64,000 bases of DNA from NCBI GenBank assembly GCA_035048815.1, contig JAUCBN010000037.1, forward strand, positions 13,172,001 through 13,236,000. The letters are read 5' to 3'. A program made the translations under genes and the position numbers. Below are positions 10,822 through 23,254 of the stretch, in pieces. The notes beneath the pieces were generated by a model. The model did not search any database and was not told the origin of the DNA. It saw only the letters and a list, made by a program, of their open reading frames with translations. Positions within the stretch are counted from its first letter, which is position 1; the number at the start of each line of letters is the position of its first letter. The DNA is from Abelmoschus esculentus. Its lineage: Eukaryota > Streptophyta > Magnoliopsida > Malvales > Malvaceae.

Positions 10822-12079
10822 CTAGTTGCTGTTCGCACTTATAAGCTCCTTTAAAGCTTCCTCGTCAGGGTTGAGAATGAAAGCAGCAACGAAGTCTGTA
10901 AATTTGAAGGTCTTGTAGATTGCAGGGTTGCTTGCATTAACCAAAGCTTTTGCCGGTCCTATCAGGCTCTCATCGCTTGGATAAACGAAGAAAGGAATGG
11001 TCGTCCTAGCATCTTTCGAGTTCGTCACCACACGATGTTCAGCTCCGACCAGTTTCCCATTGCTGATGATCTACAAAGAGGGTATTCAGAAATGGAAAAA
11101 AAATTGACAATTTATTACGATGAATGATTCGATGGGTACCTGTAAAAGGTAGCCTATATTAACCACAAAGGCATTGGGAAGCGGTTGGACCCCGATCCAT
11201 CCGCCGTCTTTGAAGACTTGGAGGCCATTTATTTGGCCTTGAAGAAGAATGGTGATGATGGTAGGGTCACGGTGTTTAGATAATCCCAGTGTTAAACTCG
11301 GTTCAGGGCATGGAGGGTAGTGATTCATCATGATTTTGGGAACTTGAGTGAGGTCGTTGCTCAGATAATCAGAGCTGAGCCCTAATCCTTGGCATATAAA
11401 CTCCAGGATTCTACAACTCAACTTCCATAACTCAGCCGAATACGCCCCAATCACTTCTCTGAAATAAATGAAAGGGTCAAACTGTGGACAGTTTAGAGGA
11501 ACATTTCATGCACATTAAAAGCTAGAAACTTTGAGGCATGTCAGTTTACCTGTATCTGGTTGGTTTTTCCGGCCAAAATTGAATGTATTGGTCTAAAGGA
11601 AGGCAAGGGTGCGTGACGGCGTCTCTCCACAAATGAAAATCCTCCCTCGGATAAACGTAGCTGCTTGTGTACAGCTTGCAGCTCCCGTTCGGGTCCTTGG
11701 CGCATTCCCTTTCCTTGTCCAACCCGGGCATTGCATGGAATTCCTCTGCAACATTCAGTGTTTCATCGATTAAATCCTTCGGAACTCCGTGGTTGATTAT
11801 CTGCAGCGTTTAAAAATATGCATTAGTGCATGAAGATTATAAATTTATAATCAGTGTAACATGATTCAACTTTCCAAATTATTGAACCTGAAAAAATCCA
11901 TACTCTTCTCCAGCTTTCAGGATTTGTCGAATCATCTCGCTCCGGTGGGGGAACTGAAGATCGATCACCGGGATAGATTTTTCCAAGGGAACGACGAGAT
12001 CTCCGGGTCTTTTCTCCAGTGGCATCACGTAACTTTGTGGCAAGGATCCATCGTGATACCAGCTTGAAATCAGTTCCAT
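10822..12079 (-). CDS. 2-oxoglutarate/Fe(II)-dependent dioxygenase (hyoscyamine 6-dioxygenase-like/DMR6-like), four exons
   Basis: The coding exons in transcript order are 12079-11888, 11800-11550, 11458-11140 and 11070-10822. All introns are GT-AG and the total is 1,011 bp (336 aa plus stop). Exon 1 ends GEEYGFFQ and exon 2 begins IINHGVP, the usual DIOX_N junction. The catalytic 2OG-FeII_Oxy fold lies at about residues 185-285: HYPPCPEPSLTLGLSKHRD gives iron ligands His210 and Asp212, and GAEHRVV gives His266. The 2-oxoglutarate-binding Arg is Arg276. The normal RxS reads R-T-T here, so Ser is Thr278. Such enzymes are soluble and use 2-oxoglutarate and O2 to hydroxylate or desaturate small metabolites, often specialised ones. 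The substrate cannot be told from sequence. All exons join in frame with no stop, so the gene is probably functional. The start was chosen because MELISSWYHDGSLPQSYV matches the family's usual N-terminus and length. Confidence 0.92.
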
Positions 12080-13015
12080 GGCTTAAATTTGAATCTAGAA
12101 GAAATAGTTTTTATTTAAGTCCTAGGCACAGGAAGTAAAAGGAGAGGGCAGAATTAAAATCCTTGCTAGAAAGTTGACCCTTAAATAAACAAATTTAAAG
12201 GTCCTTTGGCCAGCCATATGCACTTGCATCATCACATTTTCTAATTATAAAGCAATGATTTGGATACGTACCGATATTGAATTGCCAAGTTGACATTCTT
12301 TTTCCTGAGAGTTTAACAATAAAGTAATGATGTCGAAAATGTATAAATTATTTTCTGATGCACTGTAAATATTCAAACACTAAAAATTAGATGAAGAGTT
12401 AAAATTTAAATTTTAGAGTGTATAATTTAATGTTTAAAATTTAATATGTAAGTTTAATTTTTTAATATTAGAATATATAATAGAGACACTAAAATTAAGT
12501 AAAAAAAAAGATATAATTTTTGTTCGTACTAAATGCAAGTAATTATGTAAAAAGAAAAAGAAGTGATTTGGCATCATAGACGACTCTATGGCAGCATCCA
12601 TTCATCTTATTCCGATCTTTCGGAGTATGTTGATAGAATCGAATATAATTTTTTTGTTCTATTTTAGTGTTCTTATGTTCGAAAACTAAAAATAGATTTT
12701 AGGGTGTGTGATTAAATTTTTAGATTCATGATTTAAAATTTAAGAATTCGAGTTCAAATATAAGAACACCAAAAAAGATTGAAGAATTTTTATTCGATTG
12801 AATCTTTATTTAATAGTATTTTAATAAAGAGATTAATAAAATGTCAATTGTTCAAAGTGATGTGTTTCCTTGAAATGGCTAAAGTTGAGTCCCAACTGCA
12901 AATACAAATGAATGATTTTGGTTTTGGTGCGTCTCTCTGTAATGAAATTTAGAATACTTCCTGGTTTTGTTGCTTACTTCACGGACTGGAATATAAAATT
13001 CTGTATTTTTTTTTG
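12080..13015. other. 5' flank of the dioxygenase gene
   Basis: This should hold the promoter. A TATA-like stretch (minus strand GTTTATTTAA, at 12181-12190) lies about 100 bp upstream of the start codon. Beyond it I see only AT-rich DNA. Confidence 0.35.
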
Positions 13016-13906
13016 TATAAAGATAATTTTTAACGTTTATAATTTTTGTCATTTTAGTCCTTATTTTTGGGGGATAAATTTAGCCCTTGACCTATGTTTT
13101 TTTAACAAATAACTCATTTTTTAACTACTATGATAATTGAACCGTTAAAAATCTAATAATGATGACATATCATATATATGTAATAATATATTTTAAATGA
13201 CTTAACATCTAGTATATCAAATACATACATGCGAAACATAGTTTTATTCCAATCTAAAAATATAAAACAATTAAAATTCAAATAAAATATTAAAAATTAT
13301 TTTTTTTATTCATTAAAAATTAATTAAATCTAAAACGAAAGGCTACTAAACATTCTCAACCTTAACTATAGTAAAATCAAATTTTATCTAAAAAGGTATG
13401 AACATAATCTGAAAAGAAAGGATCTTGTATAGTTTATTACCGGTAAATCAAAGATAAAGGATTTTGATAATAATCAATTGGATTTTTTTTAATTTAGTTT
13501 AGAATTTAGGTATTTTAGTTTTAATCTAAATCGGAGTTTTAGGGTTTTATAAAGATATTTTAGTTTAGTTAGGGTTGAGAATATTTAGTAAATTTTTGTT
13601 TTGGATTTAATTAATTTTTAATAATTTATTTAAATTTTAATTGTTTTATATTTTATACTAGAATAAAATTATATTCTATATATATGTATATATTTAATAG
13701 GTTAGACTCTATGTCATTTAAAATATGTTATTACATATATATGACATGTCATCATTATTAAATTTTTAACGGTTCAGTTATCATGGTAGTTAAAAAATGA
13801 GTTATTTGTTAAAAAGACATAAGTTAAGGGTTAAATTTATCCAAAAATAAAAATAAAAACCAAAATAATAAAAATTATAAACGTTAAGGGTGAAAATTAT
13901 CTGTCT
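13016..13906. mobile_element. Long-TIR foldback element, copy A
   Basis: The two ends are inverted copies of each other over about 190 bp (13016-13205 and 13708-13906): TATAAAGATAATTTT..AACGTTTATAATTTTTGTCATTTT on the left, its reverse complement on the right. The inner part has no ORF. It is non-autonomous. No TSD could be set. Confidence 0.8.
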
Positions 13907-14451
13907 ATTTTTTTTTTCTAAAACACTTGAATATGGAAGAATAATTTACTAATAGAAATTTCCGATAATCACGTTTTGGTAAACACTTGCATGATCCACA
14001 TGGATTATGGAAACAAGTAAACTACTAAATGCAAATCATCAGACAGGAAAGCTAACCAATCCAATGTTGCCTATACATGAAAAACAACAACTAAATATAT
14101 ATATAAAATGTAAATTTGACAAAATATTAAATCAAAATAATGACTTGTTTGTATTTAGTTTTCTATATATAAAAGATTTGTTATAAACATTGTGGTGGAC
14201 AATAAAATATTGTTAGTGGGTAATTTTCGTAATTTTATTTATTGTTGTTTCGAGTTCTGTTGACAGATATGTGTTTGGTTATTGATTTTTTGTTTGTTGG
14301 TGTTTTAATGATTATTATTTTTAACCCTTTCATGTGTATATTCTTTTTTTCTCTGATAGATTTAAAGAGATTTTTTAATGGGATATGTAATTGTTGCCTT
14401 CCCTTATTTTATATAAAAAAATTACCTTTAAAAATGGTATTTATTATGAAA
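13907..14451. other. AT-rich intergenic, nothing seen
   Basis: Short ORFs here (for example 14242-14481) are low-complexity and show no motif. Confidence 0.5.
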
Positions 14452-15256
14452 AATTCTACAACGGGCGTCGAACATCGTTGAACACCACTAATGATGAACA
14501 CCGCTGAACATTATTAAACCAATTAATAAAGATTAAAAAATTTAAGGACTCAACATATAATTATAAATTATTTAAAATATTTTTTATTAAATTATTTTTT
14601 TTATATATTATTTAATTTTTTAATAATTGCATAAAATATTAATTTAAATTAATTTTAAAAATAAAAAATCTTAAACTCTAAACCCTAAAACCAAAATTCA
14701 AAACCTAAGTCACTAAACATTAAACCCTAAACCCTAAAATATAAAATCTCAAAACCCTAAATACAAAACCTAAAACCTTAAAACCCTAAAAACCCTAAAC
14801 CCTAAACACTAAATCTAAACCCTAAACATTAAACACTAAATCTAAACCCTAAAATCCTAAACCCTAAAATAACTAAAACCCCTGTATCTAAATCTTAAAC
14901 TAATTTTGGGTTCAAGTTTAGGGTTTATAATTTTTAGAGTTTCAATTTTTTTATTTTAGGGTTTAGGGTAGGTTATATTTTAGATATTATGATTTATGGT
15001 TTTATTATTTTAAGGTTTAGAGTTTATGATTTAGTGTTTTAGATTTAATATTTTTATTTTGAAATTAAAAATAATTTAAATAAATTATTTAAAAAAATTA
15101 AAATATAATTTATATAATATGTTTAAAATTTTATTTTAAATAATTCAAAATTATATATTTAATCCTTAAATTTTTTAATTTTTATTAATTAGTTTAATAG
15201 TGTTCAGCGGTATTCATCGTTAATGGTGTTCAGCAATATTCGACGCACGTGATAGA
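14452..15256. mobile_element. Foldback element with telomere-like interior
   Basis: The left arm (GGGCGTCGAACATCGTTGAACACC...CCGCTGAACATTATTAAAC) returns as its reverse complement at 15190-15250. The inversion goes on inward through AT-rich DNA. The middle has many CCCTAAA/AACCCTAAA units (about 14690-14880), then TTTAGGG-like units on the right side of the centre (about 14914-15050). There is no ORF. It looks like a MITE of about 800 bp. Confidence 0.7.
14690..15050. repeat. Interstitial telomere-like repeats, inverted halves
   Basis: Degenerate AAACCCTAAA units on the plus strand are followed by degenerate TTTAGGG units, so the whole stretch could fold into a hairpin. The units are interspersed with CACTAAAT and other variants, unlike a true telomere tract. 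Confidence 0.7.
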
Positions 15257-15454
15257 CTCATTCATTTATTATTTCTACTATTAACAGAATTTCTAATTGA
15301 GTTGGTATCATGACCACTCGACAAGTACTTAATTAAAAAATACTAAAATATCTCCACTTCAATAAATAATTAATTTTCAAATATTTTTATATTTTTATTA
15401 GTTATATACGATACTATGGATATCTTATACCATTAATAAAATTCTTAATAAATC

Positions 15455-15560
15455 ATAAGAGATAATGTGATGGTTATTCACCTATCTCTTAATTATGATA
15501 TCAGAGTTTGATCTCTAATAATAAGAATATAGTATATGTTATGATCATCCGTTTATCTTT
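15455..15560 (+). mobile_element. Possible tRNA-derived SINE remnant
   Basis: GATAATGTGATGGTTATTCACC, then AGAGTTTGATCTC 40 bp on, resembles degenerate A and B boxes of RNA polymerase III promoters. The match is weak. Confidence 0.3.
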
Positions 15561-16183
15561 TAACGAGAGTTACCCACAACGAAAAGATTAATAATTATCA
15601 TCGATGATGAATATCTTAAACCAAAAATTTCTTATTGTACTAGGTTTAGTTTGACATTGTTTATAAAAAGTATATTTGAAAAAGTGATCTTAAAAGTGTG
15701 GTAGAAAAAATGATTTTTAGAAAGTTAAGTAGTGTTTGTCATTGATGTCAAAAGTGATTTTAGAAAGATAAAATATATATTTTAGACATGATGTTGTAAG
15801 GTATAAGTGAACTTAAATTATAATAAAAAAATTATTTTTTGTTAATGTTATAATTATTAAATAAATCAACTTAAATTATAATAAAAAATTTATTATTTTT
15901 AATATTATAATTATTAAATAAATCAACTTAAATTATAATAAAAATTTTAAATTTTTATAAAATTTAATTAAAAATATAAATTATATTTTAGATTATGCAC
16001 GAATATAAAAATTATAAATTAATAATAAATTATAAATAAAATAATTTTATTCTCAATATAAATATTAAAATAAAATACAAATAAAATAATTTTATTCTCA
16101 ATATAAATATTATAAAATATATATATTATTTTATAATTATATATGTAGAGACATTATTTTAACAATATATTATAAAGGTAAAT
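15561..16183. repeat. AT-rich DNA with tandem repeats
   Basis: About 15808-15945 has three copies of a 65-70 bp unit containing AAATAAATCAACTTAAATTATAATAAAAA-like sequence (key words AACTTAAATTATAATAAAA). 16035-16115 has two copies of a unit with AAATAATTTTATTCTCAATA. Confidence 0.65.
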
Positions 16184-17397
16184 GATGAGTGTTCAAAAGT
16201 ACTATTTTTATTACCATTTTTACTCACATTATTGTTAGACTTAAGCATATTATTAATTATATTATTAGTAATTCATACATATTTACATAATTTTTTTGTT
16301 TGTCATATTTATTTTATGTCTTGGTTAATATTTGTGGAAAAAGATATTGTTGTGGTTTATTTTTATGTTTGCAAGATTCCTTCCTTGATGAGAGCTACAT
16401 AATGGGCAAGAAATTAGTGGAGATAAGGTCAATGGGAGATTAAAGAAAATATGGAAAGACATTATTGGAATCAAATGAGATTGGAAATACTCTTTTGTAA
16501 TTATTTCCAATTCAAGTTTATTCCATCATTTTAGTCAACAGAAAAAAGCCATTAAAAAGAGGATGTCTTCCAAGTAGCAAAGTGAGCCGATCGTGAAAGA
16601 GAGATTGACGCAAAGGGGTTGCAATTTTCATCTTGTTGTCTTGTTTATTTCGAGTAATGAGAGGATATTGTTTTTAGATATTTTGCTCAGCCATGAACTA
16701 ATTCTAAGTTAAGGATTGATTTAGTTTGAATTTTTATCTAAGTGTGTGAGTGTTCTTAATTAAGTTTTGTCTATTCTTGGAACTTAAATTGTTTGCGAGA
16801 GAATTGGGAAAGGACCTCGATAAACGACTTATTTATCCAGATTCGGGAGAATTAGATTTACGAAACGAATAGACATGGTTCGATCCAAGTGCGAAAGAAC
16901 TAATCCGGCTTAGGGATAAGTACAAGATTTCAATGGCTAATAGAAGCAATGCTTTGTCGAACCTTAAGGATAGTTGCCCAAATTGCCCGAGCAATTCCCT
17001 CATCGCAATTGCCCAAACATTCTACAAACTGACAACTCGAAGAACTAACATAAGCAATCGATTGAGCCCAATTGCCGGAACAAGTTGAGCGATGCGAGCA
17101 CCACTTACGAAGAAGAACTCATTCGACAGTCATTCCATAATTCGAAATAACCCAACCTAATTTCTCTCATTGATTAATCCAATTTATTTTACTTGTTTCT
17201 TTTACTATTTAATTTCAATTAAATATCAATTCTATAAACATTTGTGTCTTTATTTTCAGTGCAAGAAATTAAATTCCGAAAGAAGTATCAATCCCTGTGG
17301 AGACGCTATCTTTCTATACTATAACTTGAAACGTGTACACTTGCACGTATTTGCAAAGCACTTAAAACATACAAAAATAAATAAATAATTTTATTTT
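16184..17397 (+). mobile_element. Athila-like LTR remnant
   Basis: The right half (16740-17355) resembles the U5 end of Athila-type gypsy LTRs: CGACTTATTTATCCAGATTCGGGAG, then ATCAATCCCTGTGGAGACG followed by a CACTTGCACGTATTTGCA end. No internal domain follows (no TTGGCGCC block), so it is a solo or truncated LTR. The left end is uncertain. The call rests on remembered family features. Confidence 0.5.
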
Positions 17398-18258
17398 CAA
17401 ACTAGTTTGTCTAACTTAAAAACCATAAATTTTAACTTTAGGTTTGAATGAAAAAACTGGTTTAAAAAAAACCAATAAAAAAATAACTAAAATCTAATAA
17501 AACTTTTAAACTGTCAAAAAAGACCCTTAGTATCACAAATCAATTTAAAATAACCAAAATACCCCTCACTTTGAAAAAACCAATGCCATAACTTTTATAT
17601 AATGTCTGCCCTCTTCCTAAACCAGCTACTATCATTTCTTTTCAAAACTTAATATGTGTGCATAAACTATTTCGTAAACAATTTCTAAAATCTATGACAT
17701 TAATAAAATCATTAATCATGTTGCTGTTATAAATAAATTAGATACTAATTTAATTGAAAAATTAAAATGCCTTTAATGTTAACAAACAATTAATATTAAG
17801 TTTTTTAACTATTTTTTTTTATTTTATCTTTTTTGCTTGATCGGCGGCTACACATGTTATAGTGCTGGTTTCAAATTACTTGTGTTTGTTATTTCATTTA
17901 TTTTTTTATAATTCTATCTTTATTTTGTTTTTTAATTTTTAATAAAAATTATTATTCTTGTGATACAATTTTTTTTATGTCATGTTTTCTTTTATTTTTA
18001 TGGTACATTTTCGTTGTCGTTTGACATGGTTCTCACATACTAAAACAGTTATTTGATGTTCGTTCAAAAATTCTCGTAATGTTTATTTTTCATTTTAATC
18101 TGCTAGTGGTCATAGAAAATTTGATATCCTTTGATATTTGTTTGCTGATATAATCAGAATTATATAACAAAATAATCTGTTTGATAGTTTAATTTGCTCA
18201 TCACTCGTTTTTACTTTATAAAAGTATCTCGTTTAAATAAAGATAAAAAGATTTAGGC
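17398..18258. other. AT-rich intergenic, nothing seen
   Basis: No motif, gene or clear repeat end was recognised. Confidence 0.5.
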
Positions 18259-19155
18259 ATAAAGATAATTTTCACCCTTAACGTTTATAGTTTTTGTCAT
18301 TTTGGTCCCTATTCTTTTTTGGGATAAATTTAGCCCTTGACCTATATCTTTTTAACAAATAACTCAGTTTTTAACTACCATGATAACTGAACCGTTAAAA
18401 ATTTAATAATGATAATATGTTATATATATGTGATAATATATTTTAAATGACGTAAAATCTAACCTATTAAATATATACATATATATAGAATATAATTTTA
18501 TTCCGGTATAAAATATAAAACAATTAAAATTTAAATAAACTATTAAAAATTTATTAAATCCAAAACAAAAATTTACTAAATATTTTCAAACCTAACTAAA
18601 CTAAAATATATTTATAAAACCCTAAAACTCCTATTTAGATTAAAACTAAAATACCTAAATTCTAAACTAAAAATAATAAAAATCCAATTGATTATTATCA
18701 AAATCCTTTATCTTTGATTCACCGGTAACAAACTATACAAAATCCTTTCTTTTCAGATTATGTTCATACCTTTTTAGATGAAATTTTCATTTTACTATAG
18801 TTAAGGTTGAGAATGTTTAGCAACCTTTTGTTTAAGATTTAATTAATTTTTAATGAATAAAAAATAATTTTTAATATTTTATTTGAATTTTAATTGTTTT
18901 ATATTTTTAGATTGGAATAAAACTATATTTCGCGTGTATGTATTTGATATATTAGATGTTAAGTCATTTAAAATATATTATTACATATATATGATGTGTC
19001 ATCATTATTAAATTTTTAACGGTTCAATTATTTTGGTAGTTAAAAAATGAATTATTTGTTAAAAATAGATAAGTCAAGGGCTAAATTTATCCTAGAAAAG
19101 AATAAAAGTCAAAATAATAAAAATTATAAACGTTAAGGGTGAAAATTATCTTTAT
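18259..19155. mobile_element. Long-TIR foldback element, copy B (inverted relative to copy A)
   Basis: The TIRs are the same as in copy A (ATAAAGATAATTTTCACCCTTAACG at the left, its complement at the right). The inner block around ACCGGTAA is the reverse complement of that in copy A, so A and B lie in opposite orientation about 4.4 kb apart. The length is about 900 bp with no ORF. Confidence 0.8.
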
Positions 19156-19299
19156 ACCAAAAATTTATTTGAATTTTTGAATTCTTTAATAATATACGTC
19201 AATCTTAAAAAATTGATTGCTTTTCTTTTCACTTTTAGATTTTAGATTTTTTATTAATTTTTTCAGTAGACTTATCTTATTCTTTAGGTTGGGTCATAT

Positions 19300-20300
19300 T
19301 TGTGATAATTTTATTATTTTTTAATAATATTCGATTCTCATCGTTAAAAAATAAACAATTACTATTATTATGATGATGAGAATTTTATTTTTCCATACTT
19401 ATATAGTATTAAAATAAAGCAACTAAAAAACAATACATAAGAATTGAGCCAGAAATCAGTAACTTTTTATGTAAAAGTTTCTTACTACATCTATAATCAT
19501 TTCTTAACATGATATTTCAAAACATACTGTTAATGTTTGGCAAACCTCCTTTATTCAAATAAAATTAAAATTTTAAATTATTTTTAGAGAATTTATAGGT
19601 TATATCTATTAATTTAAATATTTAATAAATAAATGATTGTTATAATAGATTACGATGAAGCATCTCAAATTAAAACGTATATTCTCATATATAATTTAGA
19701 GAAATTTACATAAAATTGATAAAGATTTTTTTATCTTTAAAAATTATACAAAATATCCAAATAACATAAATATACATTTAACTAATTATTTTTTCAAATA
19801 TATAAGATTAATATATATACTCAAAATATAATTTTAGTTTATAATGAATCAAATTGTATTAAAAAGATAATTATATAAATAAAAAATTAATATATAAATC
19901 CATCAAATATACTTAATAATGATATATTAATTAGATTAATTTTTGATAATCATATTAATATTAGTAGATACAAAATATTGATAACTGATAAACTATTAAA
20001 AAAATACAGAATACAATCATATTCTTATATATCATTTAATTATTTTACCTTTTCAAATAATCAAATAAATATCAATTAATTTTATCAAATATTTTTATAC
20101 AATAAACTAATATAATTCACTAATCAAATCATTTAATATAATCTACCATCAATTAATAATCTTCTATCAACAATCAATTAATCGCCAAACATTATGTTTG
20201 CAATAACTAATTCTTAAATAATCCATACTTATTATGAATAAAATATATGATTAATTAGTGTCACAAGTTAATTTTAAAAAATAAACTAAAGCAACAAATA
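19300..20300 (+). repeat. Diverged dispersed repeat, partner of 25540-26520
   Basis: Blocks such as TCATACTTATATA, AGATACAAAATATTGATAACT, and TACAATAAACTAATATAATT recur in the same order at 25550-26480. The class is unknown and there are no ORFs. Confidence 0.45.
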
Positions 20301-20639
20301 TGCGTACTTTAACAAATGATTAATATTAATGGATTATATTTTGTTTTCATACTTATAATTATTTTTAAATATATATATATATAATCCTGGAATAAAGTAA
20401 TAAAAATTAAATATGAGAACTTTTATATCAAACCTTTCACGACTCCATCTATAATCACTTCTTAGCATTATTATATTTAAAAGATAAAACTAATGTAACT
20501 AATTATATTTAAAAGTATTAATTAGTCTCATAAAATGAGGTATTAAATTTTTTATATAGTATTAACTATTTAAATTATAATGAATCAAATTAAATTAAAA
20601 AATTATGTTTATAATAGATTTTTATATTATTCGATCAGG
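20301..20639. other. AT-rich intergenic, nothing seen
   Basis: Only low-complexity A/T sequence is visible, including a short TA run near 20375. Confidence 0.5.
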
Positions 20640-21700
20640 ATCGTCCCTAGAGGTTAGTTATAAGGGTGGTGGCCGAGGATCCACCTCTATTCAGGGCTCA
20701 TCGATTATGATTATAAGTGTTTAGTTTTTTTTATCAAATATGTTTAATTTTAATGATAGTTTAATATTTTAATATTTATTATTAGAATTTAACTTTTTAA
20801 TATTTGTTATTGCGAGTTAATTCTTAATTTTTTTTCAATACTTATTCTTATATGGATTATTTTTTTCAATACTAGTTATTATGATCTCATTTTTTTTTCA
20901 ATATTTGTATTAGATTTACTCTTAAAATTTATTTTTTTCAATACTTATTATTATATGAGTTTGAACCTTAGAGAAGACATTGTTAGGAAGGAGAGATACG
21001 AATCCCGAACATGAACCACTATAAAATGAACATGTAATTTACCAAAAGAATTATACATACTTTTAAAAAAATTGTTACTTATTATTAGGATCTCGATTTT
21101 TTTAATAATTGTTACTAGGGACATAAATTTTTTTGATTGCTCTTTTAGTTCTAGAGTCTAGACCTAACTAATCCAGACCAACCCGCGTCGCACACTTAAT
21201 TTTGGTGGGTGACTCTCTCAACAAAGATTTTTTGCGTACACAACGTCTCGAACCTGAGACTTGCTTAAGCGGAACCAAGCTACTTACCACTCGAACCAAC
21301 CCCGGTTGGTTAGTGTTTAATTCCCTCAAAAATGTTTTAAAAATCTATTTTCTAAATTTAATATTTTTAATATTTTTATTAGATATTTAATTTTCTCGAT
21401 ACTTGTTATTATAAATCTAATTTTTTTAAAAATTTTTTATTGTAAGCTTAGTTTTATCAAAAAAAATCAGTTTTAAGGTTTAGTCTTAAAATTCATTTTT
21501 AATTATATTTATTATTAATGTTCAATTTTTTAATACTTATATTAAAATTTTAATTTTTTTTCTAATAATTATTACATCATAATTTTTCAATACTTGTCGT
21601 TAAAGGTTTACTCGTAAAATTCATTTTTAATATTTATTATTAAAAAATATTTTTTATTAAATATTTATTTTTAAAGATTTAAATTTTAAGTTAGTACTAG
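20640..21700. repeat. Degenerate AATACTTGTTATTAG-type repeat block
   Basis: It begins TCGTCCCTAGAGG and then has many loosely periodic copies of CAATACTTGTTATTAGGATCT-like units with T-runs. A related block, also introduced by CGTCCCTGG, lies at 31405-31890. It is probably decayed transposon DNA; the class is not recognised. Confidence 0.4.
21130..21312 (-). mobile_element. tRNA-derived SINE candidate
   Basis: On the minus strand, TTGGTTCGAGTGGTAAG (A-box-like) is followed about 30 bp later by GGTTCGAGACG (B box, consensus GTTCGANNC). A stretch of about 100 bp then runs to a T-rich end. The arrangement is that of a plant SINE such as Au. The TSD is not set. Confidence 0.5.
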
Positions 21701-23254
21701 GATTATTAAAATCTTAAAAATGACACTGTATTGATTCGAATTAGGCAACTAATAAATGAGAAAATATAAATAATATTGGATATGCCACCTGTAGTTTCCG
21801 AAAATGTTCGGTCTGCTTGGGACATGTCTGCAATTCTTTTTATTAAGGAAAATAACATGCAAATCTCCTAAATTTATATTGGAGGTAGTTGGAGAATGTC
21901 TTTTAACCTTTAATTGGGAAGCATTAATTGGTAAGACAGGTTGTATCCGAGTCATATTACCATATATTAATATTACCATAAAAACAAAAATAATTTAATT
22001 AATTAATGAAATAAAATTTAACTAAAAAATTAAATAATACTATTAATATAATTAAAAATATAAAATATTTTTTCTATAAAAATTATATTTGGTACAAATA
22101 AATCATAAAATTATTATTAGGGTGATATTCTTTTATAAAAACTTTTAGGTATTTATTCGAATATAATTATTTAATACACCGTCAATACAATTTTTTTCAT
22201 ATGCGGGGTTTTAAAGCATTCACATGTCTTTTTAGGGATCCTAAATATAAACCATTAAATTTTAAATCATAAACTATAAAATTTAACCCATAAAATTTAT
22301 TTTTAAACCTTAAAAGTTAAGTAAAAATGAAAAATATAATTTTATCATTGATGTATAAAATATTTTCATTGTATTTAAATAAAAAATAAATACAATATAA
22401 TTGTTTTATTTAACAATTTATAAAAATATGGAAAAGACAAAAACATCCCTAAAATAATATGAGACTTGAAAAAATATTATATTTTTTTTTATCATTTTTC
22501 AACTAAGCTGGTGCTTGATTAAATTGTGACATCAAACTTAGTGAGTTAAATAATAATATATTAATTATAAAAGGAAAGAATCTTTTTATTAAAAATGGTA
22601 TTTGGTAAATATAAATCATAAAATCATTATTTGTGGATTGATAAAATGTTTCTTTATAAAAAAAATAGATTTCTTTATAAAACTAAGCATAAGGGAAAAA
22701 TATAAATATTAGTGAATCTTAAGTAATACATTATAGTTATTTTATTTAACGATTAATAAATGTATTGAAAGAAGAGAACATCCATAAAATATGCATTAGA
22801 ATTCAAAATAAAGATATGGTCATTTTTCAAAATATTAGTGACATCAAATTCAGTTAATGAATTAAATAATACATCAATTCAGTTGAAAATGAACTAAAAA
22901 TGAGAAATGCTCATACTTTAATAAGAATTAAGGTTTAACACTACCACAAAAACATAAATATTTGAAGAAAATTAATTATCAGATTTTTATCACTAAATTA
23001 AGTTTTAAAATTTTAAAATTTTATCAAATCACCTTTTTACTAGCGTTTACTATTAAAACTAATAATTTTTAATTAATTGATGCAACTTGTCATATTATAA
23101 TGTTGTCACTTGATATTTTAAAAAAATTATTTTATTTAATTTTTTTAAAATTACAAAAAAATCTATAAAATTTGCAAATGTGACCTTACATTATTTTCTC
23201 AAGAAAAAAAAAGTTGATGGTCAAAATTTGATCAAAAGACTTAATTCATTTAAT
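21701..23254. repeat. AT-rich DNA with a diverged direct repeat
   Basis: 22384-22560 and 22725-22870 share TTTATTTAACAATTTATAAA, AACATCCCTAAAATA, and TGACATCAAACTTAGT blocks in the same order. 22084-22140 and 22595-22660 share an AAATCATAAAATNATTATT block. No genes are seen. The 76- and 64-codon ORFs near 21750-22000 have no motif. Confidence 0.5.

Noticed and set aside
14690..15050. True telomere or chromosome end
   Set aside because: Units are degenerate, short, inverted at the centre and enclosed in TIRs; the sequence continues on both sides.
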